DNA of 40,771 bases. Origin: Gemmatimonadales bacterium (GTDB taxonomy: Bacteria > Gemmatimonadota > Glassbacteria > GWA2-58-10). How positions within the stretch are numbered: position 1 is the first letter of the stretch; the number at the start of each line of letters is the position of its first letter. The notes below the pieces were generated by a model. The model was given only the letters and a program-made list of their open reading frames with translations. It ran no database searches and was not told the DNA's origin. Below, piece by piece: positions 8,415-16,642 of the stretch. The DNA lies in assembly GCA_024278175.1 (NCBI GenBank), contig JAJRTS010000094.1, positions 1 through 40,771 of the forward strand. The letters are read 5' to 3'. The position numbers and the translations under genes are program-made.

Positions 8415-9626
8415 ATGCTCAACAGGCTGCTGTTGCTTAGCGCCGCTTTGTTGCTGTGTGCCGCGCAGGCGCGGGCGGAGTACACATTTTTCACGCCCGA
8501 GGGTGCTTTCGCGGTGGAGGTCTCGCTGGAGAACCCGGGGCCGCGCCTGCGGCTGCCGATTTACCGCAACAGGATCACCTCGCTGGCCGCCCAGGGCGAC
8601 TGGGCTATCGGTGGAACCACGGCGCAGGAGGGCCTCAGCCCGTTCCTGTTCGCCGTAAGCCTGAGCGCTCAGGAGTTGAAAGTGGCCCATGACCTGACCG
8701 CCGACATCCCCGGTCAGCGGGCGATCAGGAGCGGATTCGGCCGGGTGGGCGAGGCCCTCTATGCCGGGACGATCGCCCAGGGCGAGGGAGCCGGGGGCCA
8801 TCTGATTAAAACAACGTTCAACGGTAAAGAATTTGCTGTCGAGGACCTGGGGATACCGCTGGAGGGCGAGGGTATCTTCGCCCTGACAGCCGACCCGGAG
8901 CGCCGGATGCTCTACGGGATCAGTTTCCCGCACGGCAAGTTTTTCAGCTACGAGATCGCCTCCGCCCGGGTGAAAGTGTTTGACGAGACCGCCATAACCA
9001 AAGAGCAGCACGGCTATTACCATCGCTACGCCCTTACGGATGAAGACGTGCTCAGCCGGGCGCTGGTGGTCGACAAGCAGGGCCGCGTGTGGGGCAGCCG
9101 TCCGGTGAACCGGATTTTTTACTATGACCCGGCCACGGACAAGCTGGTCACTATCGAGGAAGAGCTGCCCACTGTCTGGGGACGCCGTCCGCTGGGCCGC
9201 GCCGATAGTTGGGCCGTGGCTCCCGACGGGACGATCTACGGCGGTAACGCCGGCGACGGCCAGTTGTTCAGGATTGACCCCGTGAGCCTGCGGGTAAGCA
9301 ACCTGGGCAAGCCGATCATGAGTCCGCGGATGCCGGGGCTGGCGTTCGGCGCGGACGGCCGCCTGTACGGCATCGCCGGGGCGCTGCCGGGATACGCGCA
9401 CTTTTTCGTCTACAACACCGCTTCCGGCGACTATATCGACCTGGGCAATCCCCGCGTGCCGCTGATCGTGCCGGAGGTGGACTCGGAGTTCCCGTGGAGG
9501 GGTTTCCAGATCGCCACGGTTACCGCCACCCGGGACGGCAAGTATATTCTGCTGGGCGAGGATGAGTCGCTGAGCCAGTTGATCGTGCTGCCGGTCGATG
9601 GTGCGCCCGCGCAGCAGTGGCCGTAA
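8415..9626 (+). CDS. Exported beta-propeller-like protein, divergent third member
   Basis: A 403-residue protein with a Sec signal (LLLLSAALLLCAAQARA). Blade-like repeats are visible: RRMLYGISFPHGKFFSYE, QGRVWGSRPVNRIFYYDP, DGTIYGGNAGDGQLFRIDP, DGRLYGIAGALPGY. It shares the blade grammar, and the SYP/SFP-x-H/G motif, of the two upstream proteins but not their C-terminal signature. The ATG at 8415 is preferred over one at 8403 because GGAGGAG lies three bases before it. It follows paralogue B after 48 bp and is followed by a strong terminator, so all three are likely one transcription unit. Function unknown; the run suggests export of related carbohydrate-active or signalling propellers. Confidence 0.7.
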   Translation: MLNRLLLLSAALLLCAAQARAEYTFFTPEGAFAVEVSLENPGPRLRLPIYRNRITSLAAQGDWAIGGTTAQEGLSPFLFAVSLSAQELKVAHDLTADIPGQRAIRSGFGRVGEALYAGTIAQGEGAGGHLIKTTFNGKEFAVEDLGIPLEGEGIFALTADPERRMLYGISFPHGKFFSYEIASARVKVFDETAITKEQHGYYHRYALTDEDVLSRALVVDKQGRVWGSRPVNRIFYYDPATDKLVTIEEELPTVWGRRPLGRADSWAVAPDGTIYGGNAGDGQLFRIDPVSLRVSNLGKPIMSPRMPGLAFGADGRLYGIAGALPGYAHFFVYNTASGDYIDLGNPRVPLIVPEVDSEFPWRGFQIATVTATRDGKYILLGEDESLSQLIVLPVDGAPAQQWP

Positions 9627-9674
9627 ACCGGGCGGCGGTATTGTGCGGCGCCGGTGAACGTTATGGAATTAATC

Positions 9675-9729
9675 CTGTAGGGGCGGCCCATGGGCCGCCC
9701 TTTTTTAGAGAGGGATCCCGTGCGTCCGG
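9675..9729 (+). repeat. Interspersed repeat, copy 2, overlapping the terminator
   Basis: It begins CTGTAGGGGCG (9675) and ends GTGCGTCCGG (to 9729), the same ends as the element at 4281-4310 on the other strand. Its middle is about 25 bp longer and includes the palindrome that serves as the terminator of the propeller operon. Confidence 0.5.
9681..9706 (+). terminator. Strong Rho-independent terminator of the propeller operon
   Basis: A perfect 20-bp palindrome (9681-9700, arms GGGCGGCCCA and TGGGCCGCCC) followed directly by six T residues (9701-9706). It lies 54 bp after the third propeller gene. Confidence 0.85.
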
Positions 9730-9775
9730 GTCGTTTGCCGTGCGCTGGGGCCTTAAACGTGGGAGGGGCAAGTCT

Positions 9776-10132
9776 ATGGACAGGGAAAAACTGCTGGACT
9801 CGTTTGTTAACAGCATCCCGGACCCGGTGGCGATTGCGGGCACGGACCACACGGTGCTTTATTTCAACCGCGCGGCGCTGGAGTTGTTCAAGGGTAGCGA
9901 GCCGCCAGTGGGCAGATCGCTGCTCGCTTGCCATAACCGGCGGTCCAGGCAGAAGATTGAAGCGGTTCTGGAGCGGTTGAAAAACGGAGAGGACGAAGTC
10001 CGGATAACCACCCGTCAGGGCGAGGACCCGGAAAACCGCCAGCACACGTTCATGCGCGCGATCAGAAACGATGACGGCGAGTTGATAGGCTACTACGAGC
10101 GTTACATGTACTGGGGCAAGCGGATCGACTAG
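9776..10132 (+). CDS. Stand-alone PAS-domain protein
   Basis: A 118-residue protein that is nearly all one PAS-like fold. The beginning LLDSFVNSIPDPVAIAG, then VLYFNRAALELF, is a typical PAS start. The centre VGRSLLACHN followed by a helix with EAVLERLKNGEDE resembles the PAS_10 domain found at the end of DUF438 proteins, where a Cys-His pair follows VGR. The C-terminal strands (AIRNDDGELIGYYERY) fit that family. No kinase, cyclase or DNA-binding partner domain is attached, so it may bind a ligand or haem and act through another protein. Start at 9776 because GGGAGGGG lies just upstream. It lies downstream of a terminator and 10 bp from the end of a convergent gene. Confidence 0.7.
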   Translation: MDREKLLDSFVNSIPDPVAIAGTDHTVLYFNRAALELFKGSEPPVGRSLLACHNRRSRQKIEAVLERLKNGEDEVRITTRQGEDPENRQHTFMRAIRNDDGELIGYYERYMYWGKRID

Positions 10133-10142
10133 CAATGGCGGG

Positions 10143-10403
10143 TCAGGATTTTCGGTTGTTGTTCCTGAAGCGCAGCAAAAGCTTGACCAGGTAAATCGTG
10201 GGGTACAGTTCCAGGAGCGCCAGCACGGCCAGGATCACAATCCCGGTGCTGCTGAAAATGCTGTCCAGATCGTTGTTGACCAGCACGAAACAGATCGCCA
10301 CGCCCAGGATCAGAAAATAGACCAGGTTCCACCAGAAATCTGATCTGCGCTCGCCCAGTTGTGCTAGCGTACCGGCCGGGGCTGTGCTCTTCTCGTTACT
10401 CAC
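10143..10403 (-). CDS. Small two-helix membrane protein, partner of the S41 protease
   Basis: An 86-residue protein with two hydrophobic segments (about residues 25-42 and 53-72) and a basic C-terminus ending FRNNNRKS. The polar N-terminus (about 22 residues) contains no signal sequence. I do not recognise the family. Its start codon overlaps the stop of the S41 peptidase by 4 bp, so translation is probably coupled. It could anchor, localise or regulate the protease; this is inference from the overlap alone. Confidence 0.65.
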   Translation of the reverse strand: MSNEKSTAPAGTLAQLGERRSDFWWNLVYFLILGVAICFVLVNNDLDSIFSSTGIVILAVLALLELYPTIYLVKLLLRFRNNNRKS

Positions 10404-11998
10404 CGCGAGTCCTCCTCTTTGCTTTCACTCAGCTTTTGCAGGAGTTGTTTCTGGCCGGAATCACCTAGGGCCAGCACCTCCAGCGCGCGCTTCAACTGTG
10501 GATCGTGCAGCGCCACCAACTGGTAGGCCGCATTGTCGTCCCAGGCCACTTCGGCTATCCGGTAGGTCAGCAGGTAATCGGTGATATAGTCGCGGTAGCC
10601 TTCGAGCTTCTTGCTGTCCAGCCTGAACTCCTTACCATCCAGGTAGCTTACGAACGCGTCGAACACCCTGCGGTCGGCCTTGAACGGCAGTATTATCTCC
10701 GGGTTCATGCTTTTGTAGGCCACGGCGAAATCGAACGTATGCGAGTTGAGCCGGACGATGTAGGGGTCGGTGGCGGCGCTGTCCACCTTCGCTTCAACAT
10801 CGGGAGCTATCCCGCCGCCGCCGCGCACCTCGCGGCCCATGTCGGTCTCGAAAATGACCTGTTTTTTCTCTTTGTCGCCCTCATCGGCGGAGTCCCCACG
10901 CAGGGCCATGGTTCGCACGCGGCTAAAAAACTCGCGCTGGATATTCCGTCCGCTGGGTGTGTAGTAGCGCGCGGTGGTGATCTTGAGCACATCTCCGCTA
11001 CGCAGCGGATAGGTGGTTTGCACCAGCCCCTTGCCGTAGGAATTCCGGCCGACAATCACCGCCCGGTCGTGATCCTGAAGCGCCCCGGCCACTATCTCGC
11101 TGCTGCTGGCCGTGTACTCGTTGATCAGCACCGCCAGCAGGCCGTCCCTGAGCGGCGGCTTGCCGTCGGAGAAATAGCTGCTGCTGTCCTCGGCGCGGCG
11201 ACCCTTGATAGCCACTATCAACTGGCGGCCCTCCAGGAACAGCTCGCAGATCCGGATCGCGGCGTCGGTAAGGCCGCCGGAGTTGTCGCGAAGGTCCAGC
11301 ACCAGCGATTTCATGCCCTGATCCAACAGTTGCTCAAGGTACTGGCGAAGCTCCCCGGCAGAGCGCTCGGTAAACGAGGCCAGCCGGATATAACCCGTGG
11401 TCCCATCCAGCATGAAATGGCGCGTTACAGTGGGCACCACCACCGGGTTACGGGTCAGCGTGAACTTGAGCGGTTCCTCGGCCCCGTGACGGCTGACAGT
11501 CAGATCCACCCGCGTGCCCTTCTCGCCCAGCATGCGCAGGCTCACCTGCTCGGTTGTCCAGTTGTGTGTCGACTCGCCGTTGATCCGGATAATCCTGTCG
11601 CCCGGCTGGATGCCGTTGCGGTAGGCCGATGAGCGAGGATAGACGTTCATCACCACGATCTGCTCGTTGTTGCGCGAGATCGAGATGCCCGTGCCCACAT
11701 ACTCGCTGAGGACCTGGATTTCCTTGAAGCGCTCGAAATCCTTGGCAGGAATCAGCTCGGTGTATGGATCGAGCCCGTCGAGCAAACCCTCCACCGCGCG
11801 GTGGTAAAGGTTGTCGGAGGGGATATTGTCCACGTAGCGCAGGCTGACCTGGTTGACCACGTCCTGCAGCAGCAGCAGGCGCTTGTAGGTGTTGTCGCTG
11901 GTAGCCATCAACTGGCCGAACAGCCAGCCTACGAGCAGCAGGCCCAGCACGGTGGCGCTGGCGTATACGTAGGGGTTCCTGGCTTTCTTCAAGTTCAT
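10400..11998 (-). CDS. S41-family carboxy-terminal processing protease
   Basis: A 532-residue member of the CtpA/Tsp family. Order: a single N-terminal membrane anchor (about 13-32), a CTP N-terminal region ending in GLLDGLDPYTELIP (71-84), a PDZ domain (about 98-185, GIQPGDRIIRINGE), then the S41 catalytic core. The catalytic Ser298 lies in NEYTASSSEIVAGALQD and Lys323 in SYGKGLVQ, 25 residues apart as in Tsp. GIAPDVE follows. After the core about 130 residues form an extra helical tail. The enzyme should be periplasmic and trim protein C-termini. The upstream spacer carries AGGGG near the ATG. The 4-bp overlap with the small membrane protein suggests a shared role. Confidence 0.9.
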   Translation of the reverse strand: MNLKKARNPYVYASATVLGLLLVGWLFGQLMATSDNTYKRLLLLQDVVNQVSLRYVDNIPSDNLYHRAVEGLLDGLDPYTELIPAKDFERFKEIQVLSEYVGTGISISRNNEQIVVMNVYPRSSAYRNGIQPGDRIIRINGESTHNWTTEQVSLRMLGEKGTRVDLTVSRHGAEEPLKFTLTRNPVVVPTVTRHFMLDGTTGYIRLASFTERSAGELRQYLEQLLDQGMKSLVLDLRDNSGGLTDAAIRICELFLEGRQLIVAIKGRRAEDSSSYFSDGKPPLRDGLLAVLINEYTASSSEIVAGALQDHDRAVIVGRNSYGKGLVQTTYPLRSGDVLKITTARYYTPSGRNIQREFFSRVRTMALRGDSADEGDKEKKQVIFETDMGREVRGGGGIAPDVEAKVDSAATDPYIVRLNSHTFDFAVAYKSMNPEIILPFKADRRVFDAFVSYLDGKEFRLDSKKLEGYRDYITDYLLTYRIAEVAWDDNAAYQLVALHDPQLKRALEVLALGDSGQKQLLQKLSESKEEDSR

Positions 11999-12383
11999 CG
12001 AACGCCCCTGAAAAGAAATGCAAATTGATCAGCCCGGATTAGTCACGAAGCCTGACTTGTACGAGAGCAAGGAAGCGGGAATGCAGCTGTACCAATGTAC
12101 CGCAAGTTCCGCGATGACGCAGCTATTCGGACAAAGCAGGCGAGCCGAAGGTAAAAACATCGTTGCTTTTTACCATAACGGGATCATTATTACAAATCGG
12201 GTCGAGTTTTGAGTAATATCCCAGTAAGTTATTAATGTTTGCTGTTAAAAAATCGAACGATATTTTTATGAATAATCCGGGTTAGCTGTTTGTCCGGGCG
12301 CTAAAAACGGCCCGCAAGCGATAAATATTATCGAACTGTTAAGGATAAGTCAATACTCATTATACACTTCGCCCCCCGATAGT
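11999..12383. other. Spacer between S41 protease and glycosyltransferase
   Basis: A 385-bp region less GC-rich than the genes around it. One 64-codon frame (12018-12212) is open on the plus strand but has no good Shine-Dalgarno and no recognisable product. The part from 12210 to 12360 is AT-rich and may hold the promoter of the S41 operon or the end of the glycosyltransferase transcript. No clear hairpin was seen. Confidence 0.4.
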
Positions 12384-13994
12384 TCACTTCCCGGCCAGAC
12401 GCAGCAGGGCGTAACGGCCACGGCGGTAAAGGAGCGCTGGTTTTGCGCCGGAAAGTTGCTGAATTTCGCCCACCATATCCATGCGGGTCAGCACCCAGTC
12501 GGTCTCCTTGCCGGGGGGCGGTGGCCAGGACTGCTCGTCCGGGTTGAACCGGTAGGCCTTCGAGCCGGAGTAGAACAGGAACGAGGGCTTCCAGACCCGC
12601 CAGGTGGCAACCGTGGCGCCGGGAGAGAGTTGCCCCCGGCTGTCTTCGGCGAGTTGCTTAATCGCCTGCAGGCGCTCCACCCGTGGAATGGCAACCCCGG
12701 TGAGCACGACGAAAAAGAACGCCATCGCCACGGCGTTCGCCCAAACCCAGTTGCGCAAGCCGCCGGGGCCATGGGCCAGCGCGGCCGAGAGCACGATAAC
12801 CGCCAGCGGAGAGAGCCAGAGCCGGATTACGGCCGCAGGCTCACCGAGCTTGCGGCCCAGCAGACCCGCTCCCACCACGACAATCACCGCCGCCACCGCC
12901 GAGGTGCTCCAGGCCAGCGCCCGTCCGCCGGAACCCCGCTCGATCAGCCGCTGGATCAGGTTTGCCCCCAGTATCGCCGCCGCCGGCAGCAGCGACAGGA
13001 CGTAGTTGGGCAGCTTGCTGCGGCTGAAACTGAAAAAGAGCAGCATCCCGGCCAGCCAGCACAGCAGGAAAAGGTGCGGCCGGGCGGCCTCGCCGCGGGA
13101 AAACGCCTTGCGGGCGGAAGTATATACTCCGGCGACAACGGCCACTGTCCAGGGGAACGTGCCCGCGATCAGGACCGGGAGATAGTACCACGGCGGCCCG
13201 GAGTGCTCCCAGCGGTTGGTGAAATAGCGCTGAAGGTTGCGGCCGATAAAATGCTCGACCAGGAAATCCTGCCCGTGCAGGGCGTACATATAGCAGTACC
13301 AGGGCGCGGCAACCGCGGTGAACAGCAGCACGCCCCGCACTGGGTTAAGACGCGGGATTTGCCGCCATTGCCCGCTCAGCAGCAGAAAACCGCCGATTGC
13401 GATAGCCGGCAGGATTGCGCCCAGGGGTCCTTTGCACAAGAACGCCAGCGCCGCCGAGGCGTACATGATCCACAGCCACGCCCCGCCGGGAGCGTTGCGC
13501 CGCCAGGTTGCTTTAAGAAACGCCAGCAGGCTCAGGGCCACGAACACGGCCAGAAACATGTCCGGCACGGCCGAGCGGCTGTATACCGACGGCATGATCG
13601 CGGTGGCGCAGATTACCCCGGCTGTCAATCCCGCGCCGCCGCCGAACAGGATCGCCCCGGCCGAGGCGGTAACGAGGGTGAATCCCAGGCCCGCCAGCAA
13701 GCTGGGCAGGCGGGCGGCGAACTCGCTGGTTCCCAGCGCGCGCATGGCGGCGGCCTCCGCCAGGTAGAACCCCACCGGCTTGCCCCAGCGCGGGGCGTCG
13801 TTGAATACCGGGTCCAGCCAGTTGCCCCGCTCGAGCATCTCACGGGCGGTTTCCGGATAGTAGCCCTCGTCCGGGTCGAACAGGGGTGGGCCGCCCAGAA
13901 ACGGCAGCGAGACGGCCAGATAGAGCGCGGTCAGCACCAGCATGGCGCGCGCGTCCAGATTTTTTTGCCGAGGCGTGTCGCTCAAATCACTCAA
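12384..13994 (-). CDS. ArnT/PMT-like membrane glycosyltransferase
   Basis: A 536-residue polytopic protein. The first periplasmic loop has FDPDEGYYPETAREM (about 39-53), the acidic DxDE-type motif of the GT-C glycosyltransferases (GT83 ArnT, GT39 PMT), followed by GNW, then FNDAPRWGKPVGFY, also typical. About 10-12 hydrophobic segments follow and a soluble C-terminal region of about 100 residues. Such enzymes move a sugar from a polyprenyl phosphate donor to lipid A, a glycan or a protein on the periplasmic side. The substrate is unknown. The first codon is a TTG with AGG directly before it; a second TTG at 13985 has better spacing, so the exact start is uncertain. It lies 49 bp downstream of the glutathione peroxidase gene on the same strand. 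Confidence 0.85.
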   Translation of the reverse strand: MSDLSDTPRQKNLDARAMLVLTALYLAVSLPFLGGPPLFDPDEGYYPETAREMLERGNWLDPVFNDAPRWGKPVGFYLAEAAAMRALGTSEFAARLPSLLAGLGFTLVTASAGAILFGGGAGLTAGVICATAIMPSVYSRSAVPDMFLAVFVALSLLAFLKATWRRNAPGGAWLWIMYASAALAFLCKGPLGAILPAIAIGGFLLLSGQWRQIPRLNPVRGVLLFTAVAAPWYCYMYALHGQDFLVEHFIGRNLQRYFTNRWEHSGPPWYYLPVLIAGTFPWTVAVVAGVYTSARKAFSRGEAARPHLFLLCWLAGMLLFFSFSRSKLPNYVLSLLPAAAILGANLIQRLIERGSGGRALAWSTSAVAAVIVVVGAGLLGRKLGEPAAVIRLWLSPLAVIVLSAALAHGPGGLRNWVWANAVAMAFFFVVLTGVAIPRVERLQAIKQLAEDSRGQLSPGATVATWRVWKPSFLFYSGSKAYRFNPDEQSWPPPPGKETDWVLTRMDMVGEIQQLSGAKPALLYRRGRYALLRLAGK

Positions 13995-14043
13995 CCTGCG
14001 TGAAAAGGGCTAGCTGAAATTACCCCGGCAGAAGACGGCAGCC

Positions 14044-14646
14044 CTACCTGGCGGCCAGTTCCTGCTCGATCGCGGCGATAACCTGCTCGTCACCGGGCGT
14101 GGTTTTAGGTTCGAACCGGGCCACCACTCTACCGCTGCGGCCGAGGAGGAACTTGGTGAAATTCCACGGAATCTCACCGTCGAAACCGGGGTTGGTCTGT
14201 TCGCTGGTAAGATAGGCATAAAGCGGGCAGATGTCATCACCCTTGACCGAGACCTTCGAGAACAGCGGGAAAGATACGTTGTAATTGAGCGAGCAGAACT
14301 CCTTGATCTGCGGGTCGGTTCCCGGCTCCTGAGCGCCGAAATTGTTGGCCGGGAACGCCAGCACCGTAAACCCCCTGTCCCTGTACTTCTCGTAAATCTC
14401 CTGTAATTGCTCATACTGGGGCGTAAGCCCGCACTTGCTGGCCGTGTTGACCAGCAGGATCACCTGGCCGCTGTAGCTGGCCAGTTCCACGGTTTCCCCG
14501 TCGATGTTTTTCATCGAAAAATGCAGGAGCATGTTATCAGCTGCGGGTTTGCTGCTGCTGTCTGTCGGTTTGCCGCCGCTGCCCTGGGCGAAAGCCATCG
14601 AGGCGCTTGCCGCCACGGCGATCAAAGCGTTGAATATGCGGTACAT
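14044..14646 (-). CDS. Exported glutathione-peroxidase-family peroxidase
   Basis: A 200-residue protein of the GPx family. The peroxidatic Cys72 is in NTASKCGLT, the conserved Gln106 in NNFGAQEPG, and the Trp161-Asn162 of the catalytic tetrad in PWNFTKF. Cys118 in KEFCSLNYNVSFPLF is a candidate resolving cysteine, as in thioredoxin-dependent members, by family knowledge. Residues 1-20 (MYRIFNALIAV...SMAFA) look like a signal peptide, so the enzyme probably reduces peroxides in the periplasm. The ATG at 14646 is chosen because AGGAGGG precedes it; an ATG 12 codons upstream lacks one. It may be co-transcribed with the glycosyltransferase downstream. Confidence 0.9.
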   Translation of the reverse strand: MYRIFNALIAVAASASMAFAQGSGGKPTDSSSKPAADNMLLHFSMKNIDGETVELASYSGQVILLVNTASKCGLTPQYEQLQEIYEKYRDRGFTVLAFPANNFGAQEPGTDPQIKEFCSLNYNVSFPLFSKVSVKGDDICPLYAYLTSEQTNPGFDGEIPWNFTKFLLGRSGRVVARFEPKTTPGDEQVIAAIEQELAAR

Positions 14647-14986
14647 GTGTCCCTCCTGTACGGGAAGAAGATTGATAGTCATTATAGAACGTGCGATTCA
14701 ATATAATATCATGTTGGGCATAAATCGAGCGAGATTGAATGATTCAGGATATTATTCAGGAGGTTGGGCGGATTGTGGATTTTATTGGTTCGGAGGCGAT
14801 AAAAGGCATACCTCTTGTATTTAGTATTGACACTGCCGTACAATCATGTCAGTCTTTACGTCTTGGCTTTTGCGCAGCTGGATATATTCGAGAACATTTC
14901 GATTTGGCGAAAGTTATGGATAACGGGACATCCCTGAGATTGCAGGATTGAGGGAGATTAGAACGCAAGAGAACAGGAGAAATCTA
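14647..14986. other. Divergent spacer between peroxidase and acyltransferase
   Basis: Divergent control region of 340 bp. It contains a 70-codon open frame (14739-14951, plus) with no Shine-Dalgarno at its ATG; its product is not recognisable, and I treat it as unproven. The sequence around 14700-14740 is AT-rich and could hold promoters for both sides. Confidence 0.4.
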
Positions 14987-15784
14987 ATGTGCGGCTCGGC
15001 TTTTAATATCATGTACAAGGTTATCGATGATGTGGAGGGTGTCTGGGCGGCGCTTCATTTGCGTTACATCACTTACCGCCATGTAAACTTTATCAGCGCC
15101 AACAGCGACCTGATTGATGTGGATCCCTATGACTACTGTTCAACATACCTCGGAGCTTTCCACGTAAGTGCCGACAAACCGATGCTTATCGGCACAATGC
15201 GGATAATCAGCAGGAATGAATTCAGCAGTACGGCTTCTTGCGTCAGAGAGATAGTCGCTGCTACGAAAAGCGAAGAGTTCAAGGCGCTTAAAGAGCGACC
15301 GATGCCGTTTCCGATTATGGAATCTTTTTCGCTGCCCGCTGATTTCATAAAAGAGGAAGTCGAAACCGGCCCGGGGAAGCCGAAGCCGGACCATCTGGCC
15401 GAAATATCGAGGCTCGCGGTGCGACCCGACTACTGGTTCCGCAGAATCGATGTGGGGCTGCACCACCTGCTGATACTCGACACCTGGCTGGACCATCCCC
15501 GGCGTAATATCTTCATGGTTGCAATTCACCCCAGAGCACAGGCGAGATACGAACGGGTCGGTATGCGGCGCATACCTGGAACCGGACGGGTGTTGTATAA
15601 AAACGTGGATCAACTGGCCGTGGCCATGTCCGTCGATATCGAGTCTTTACTGAGAGTTGGCCCCGGATACAGGGAAAGCTGCGAGGCGAATTACGCGCAG
15701 TACAAAGCGGAAAACTATTTTCTCAGGGCAGTGAAGAAGAGGCTGCCGCGAAAATCGAAAGACCAGGATCTGAACAGGAATTAA
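14987..15784 (+). CDS. FeeM/autoinducer-synthase-like N-acyltransferase
   Basis: A 265-residue GNAT-fold protein of the group that includes N-acyl amino acid synthase FeeM, LuxI-type AHL synthases and exosortase-linked acyltransferases. Seen: an N-terminal helix region (VWAALHLRYITYRHVNFI, 19-36), then DPYDYCSTYLGAF (46-58), GTMRII (69-74), and AEISRLAVRPDY (138-149), in the order and spacing of this group. The C-terminal half has the hydrophobic strand IFMVAIHP and a YERVGMRRI segment. By family knowledge it would move an acyl group from acyl-ACP to an amino group. No receptor, exosortase or PEP-CTERM gene is visible nearby. The ATG at 14987 has AGGAGA upstream; the frame also opens at a TTG (14948) and at Met9. 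Confidence 0.7.
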   Translation: MCGSAFNIMYKVIDDVEGVWAALHLRYITYRHVNFISANSDLIDVDPYDYCSTYLGAFHVSADKPMLIGTMRIISRNEFSSTASCVREIVAATKSEEFKALKERPMPFPIMESFSLPADFIKEEVETGPGKPKPDHLAEISRLAVRPDYWFRRIDVGLHHLLILDTWLDHPRRNIFMVAIHPRAQARYERVGMRRIPGTGRVLYKNVDQLAVAMSVDIESLLRVGPGYRESCEANYAQYKAENYFLRAVKKRLPRKSKDQDLNRN

Positions 15785-15981
15785 TTTTTCGGATCAGCAT
15801 AATGTGATAACCGCATTAGATACATAATCTGCTATTGTTCTCCAATATCCATCAGCTATTCATGCGCGCAAGACCAACCCGCCAGGATAGTGAACCCGGC
15901 GAATGAGGGTAATAACGTGGCTGAAAATAAAAACGGCGGCGCCGGTGTACTGGTTTTTGGTCCCGGAGTTGTTCGTCACGC

Positions 15982-16009
15982 GTCTCGCTTGCGAAAGCAA
16001 GCACGAGAC
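15982..16009. repeat. Hairpin with GNRA loop after maf
   Basis: GTCTCG and CTTGC (15982-15992) pair with GCAAG and CGAGAC (15997-16009) across a GAAA loop, with a two-base bulge. It lies just past the end of the maf gene. No T run follows on either strand, so it is not a standard terminator; it may stabilise the 3' end of the dtd-maf mRNA. Confidence 0.4.
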
Positions 16010-16013
16010 ACGG

Positions 16014-16625
16014 TCAACTCCATTGCAACGGTCCGAACGGGTAGGCAATCCCGCGCTCGGCCAGTATCCGTACCAGCCGCGCCAGCGGCAGGCCCATCAC
16101 GTTGAAATAGCAGCCGTCCACTTTTTCCACCAGCGTGGCGCCGTAGCCCTGAATCCCGTAGGCTCCCGCCTTGTCCAACGGCTCCCCGGTTGCCACGTAG
16201 TGCCTGACATCCTCCTCGTCCAGCTCACGGAATTTGACCCGGGTAACCTCGAACACGCTCCGCACCCGGCAGCCCTCGGGGCCGGCCAGGGCCACGCCGG
16301 AGTAAACCTCGTGACTGCTGCCTGCCAAGCGGCGCACCAGTTCGCGGGCGTGAGCGGAATCACGGGGCTTGCCCAAGATGTCGCCGTCGTGGAAGACAAT
16401 CGTATCGGCCCCCAGCACAACCGAGCCGGGGTAGCTGTCAGTCAGTGCCAGCGCCTTGCGCTCGGCCAGGGTGCACACGTGCGCACCCGGCTCATCCGGG
16501 ACGCCGATCGTCTCGTCCACATGGGCGGGCAGTACGGTATGCTCCACGCCGATCAGGGTCAGCAGCTCGGTCCGTCTCGGGCTGGCGCTGGCCAGGATCA
16601 GGTGGGGACGCGTATTGTCGCTCAT
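16014..16625 (-). CDS. maf: Maf-family nucleotide pyrophosphatase (dTTP/UTP type)
   Basis: A 203-residue Maf/HAM1-type house-cleaning enzyme. The N-terminal loop ASASPRR (12-18), GADT (72-75) and DKAGAYGIQG (151-160) are all present. The last motif is typical of the YhdE-like dTTP/UTP pyrophosphatases rather than the YceF-like m7GTP enzymes. It hydrolyses modified or canonical nucleoside triphosphates to the monophosphate in the cytoplasm. It starts 17 bp after dtd on the same strand, so the two quality-control enzymes form a small operon. The start has GAGG about 11 bases upstream. Confidence 0.92.
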   Translation of the reverse strand: MSDNTRPHLILASASPRRTELLTLIGVEHTVLPAHVDETIGVPDEPGAHVCTLAERKALALTDSYPGSVVLGADTIVFHDGDILGKPRDSAHARELVRRLAGSSHEVYSGVALAGPEGCRVRSVFEVTRVKFRELDEEDVRHYVATGEPLDKAGAYGIQGYGATLVEKVDGCYFNVMGLPLARLVRILAERGIAYPFGPLQWS

Positions 16626-16642
16626 CTTTATGTCTGCCTCGC

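Noticed and set aside
7275-9401. 708-codon open frame on the minus strand across the propeller genes
   Set aside because: Antisense shadow; it spans three genes with signal peptides and clear ribosome sites on the other strand.
12018-12212. 64-codon open frame in the spacer after the S41 gene
   Set aside because: No Shine-Dalgarno at the first ATG, no recognisable product, and a composition unlike the neighbouring genes.
12456-14003. 515-codon open frame on the plus strand opposite the glycosyltransferase
   Set aside because: It is the antisense shadow of the membrane glycosyltransferase; its product is rich in Arg, Gln and Gly, as expected of high-GC antisense frames.
14739-14951. 70-codon open frame before the acyltransferase
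   Set aside because: The ATG has no ribosome site and the product matches nothing known to me; it may be a remnant, but this cannot be shown from sequence.
15982-16009. Terminator after maf
   Set aside because: The hairpin is good but no T run follows on either strand, so it was listed as a hairpin and not as a terminator.
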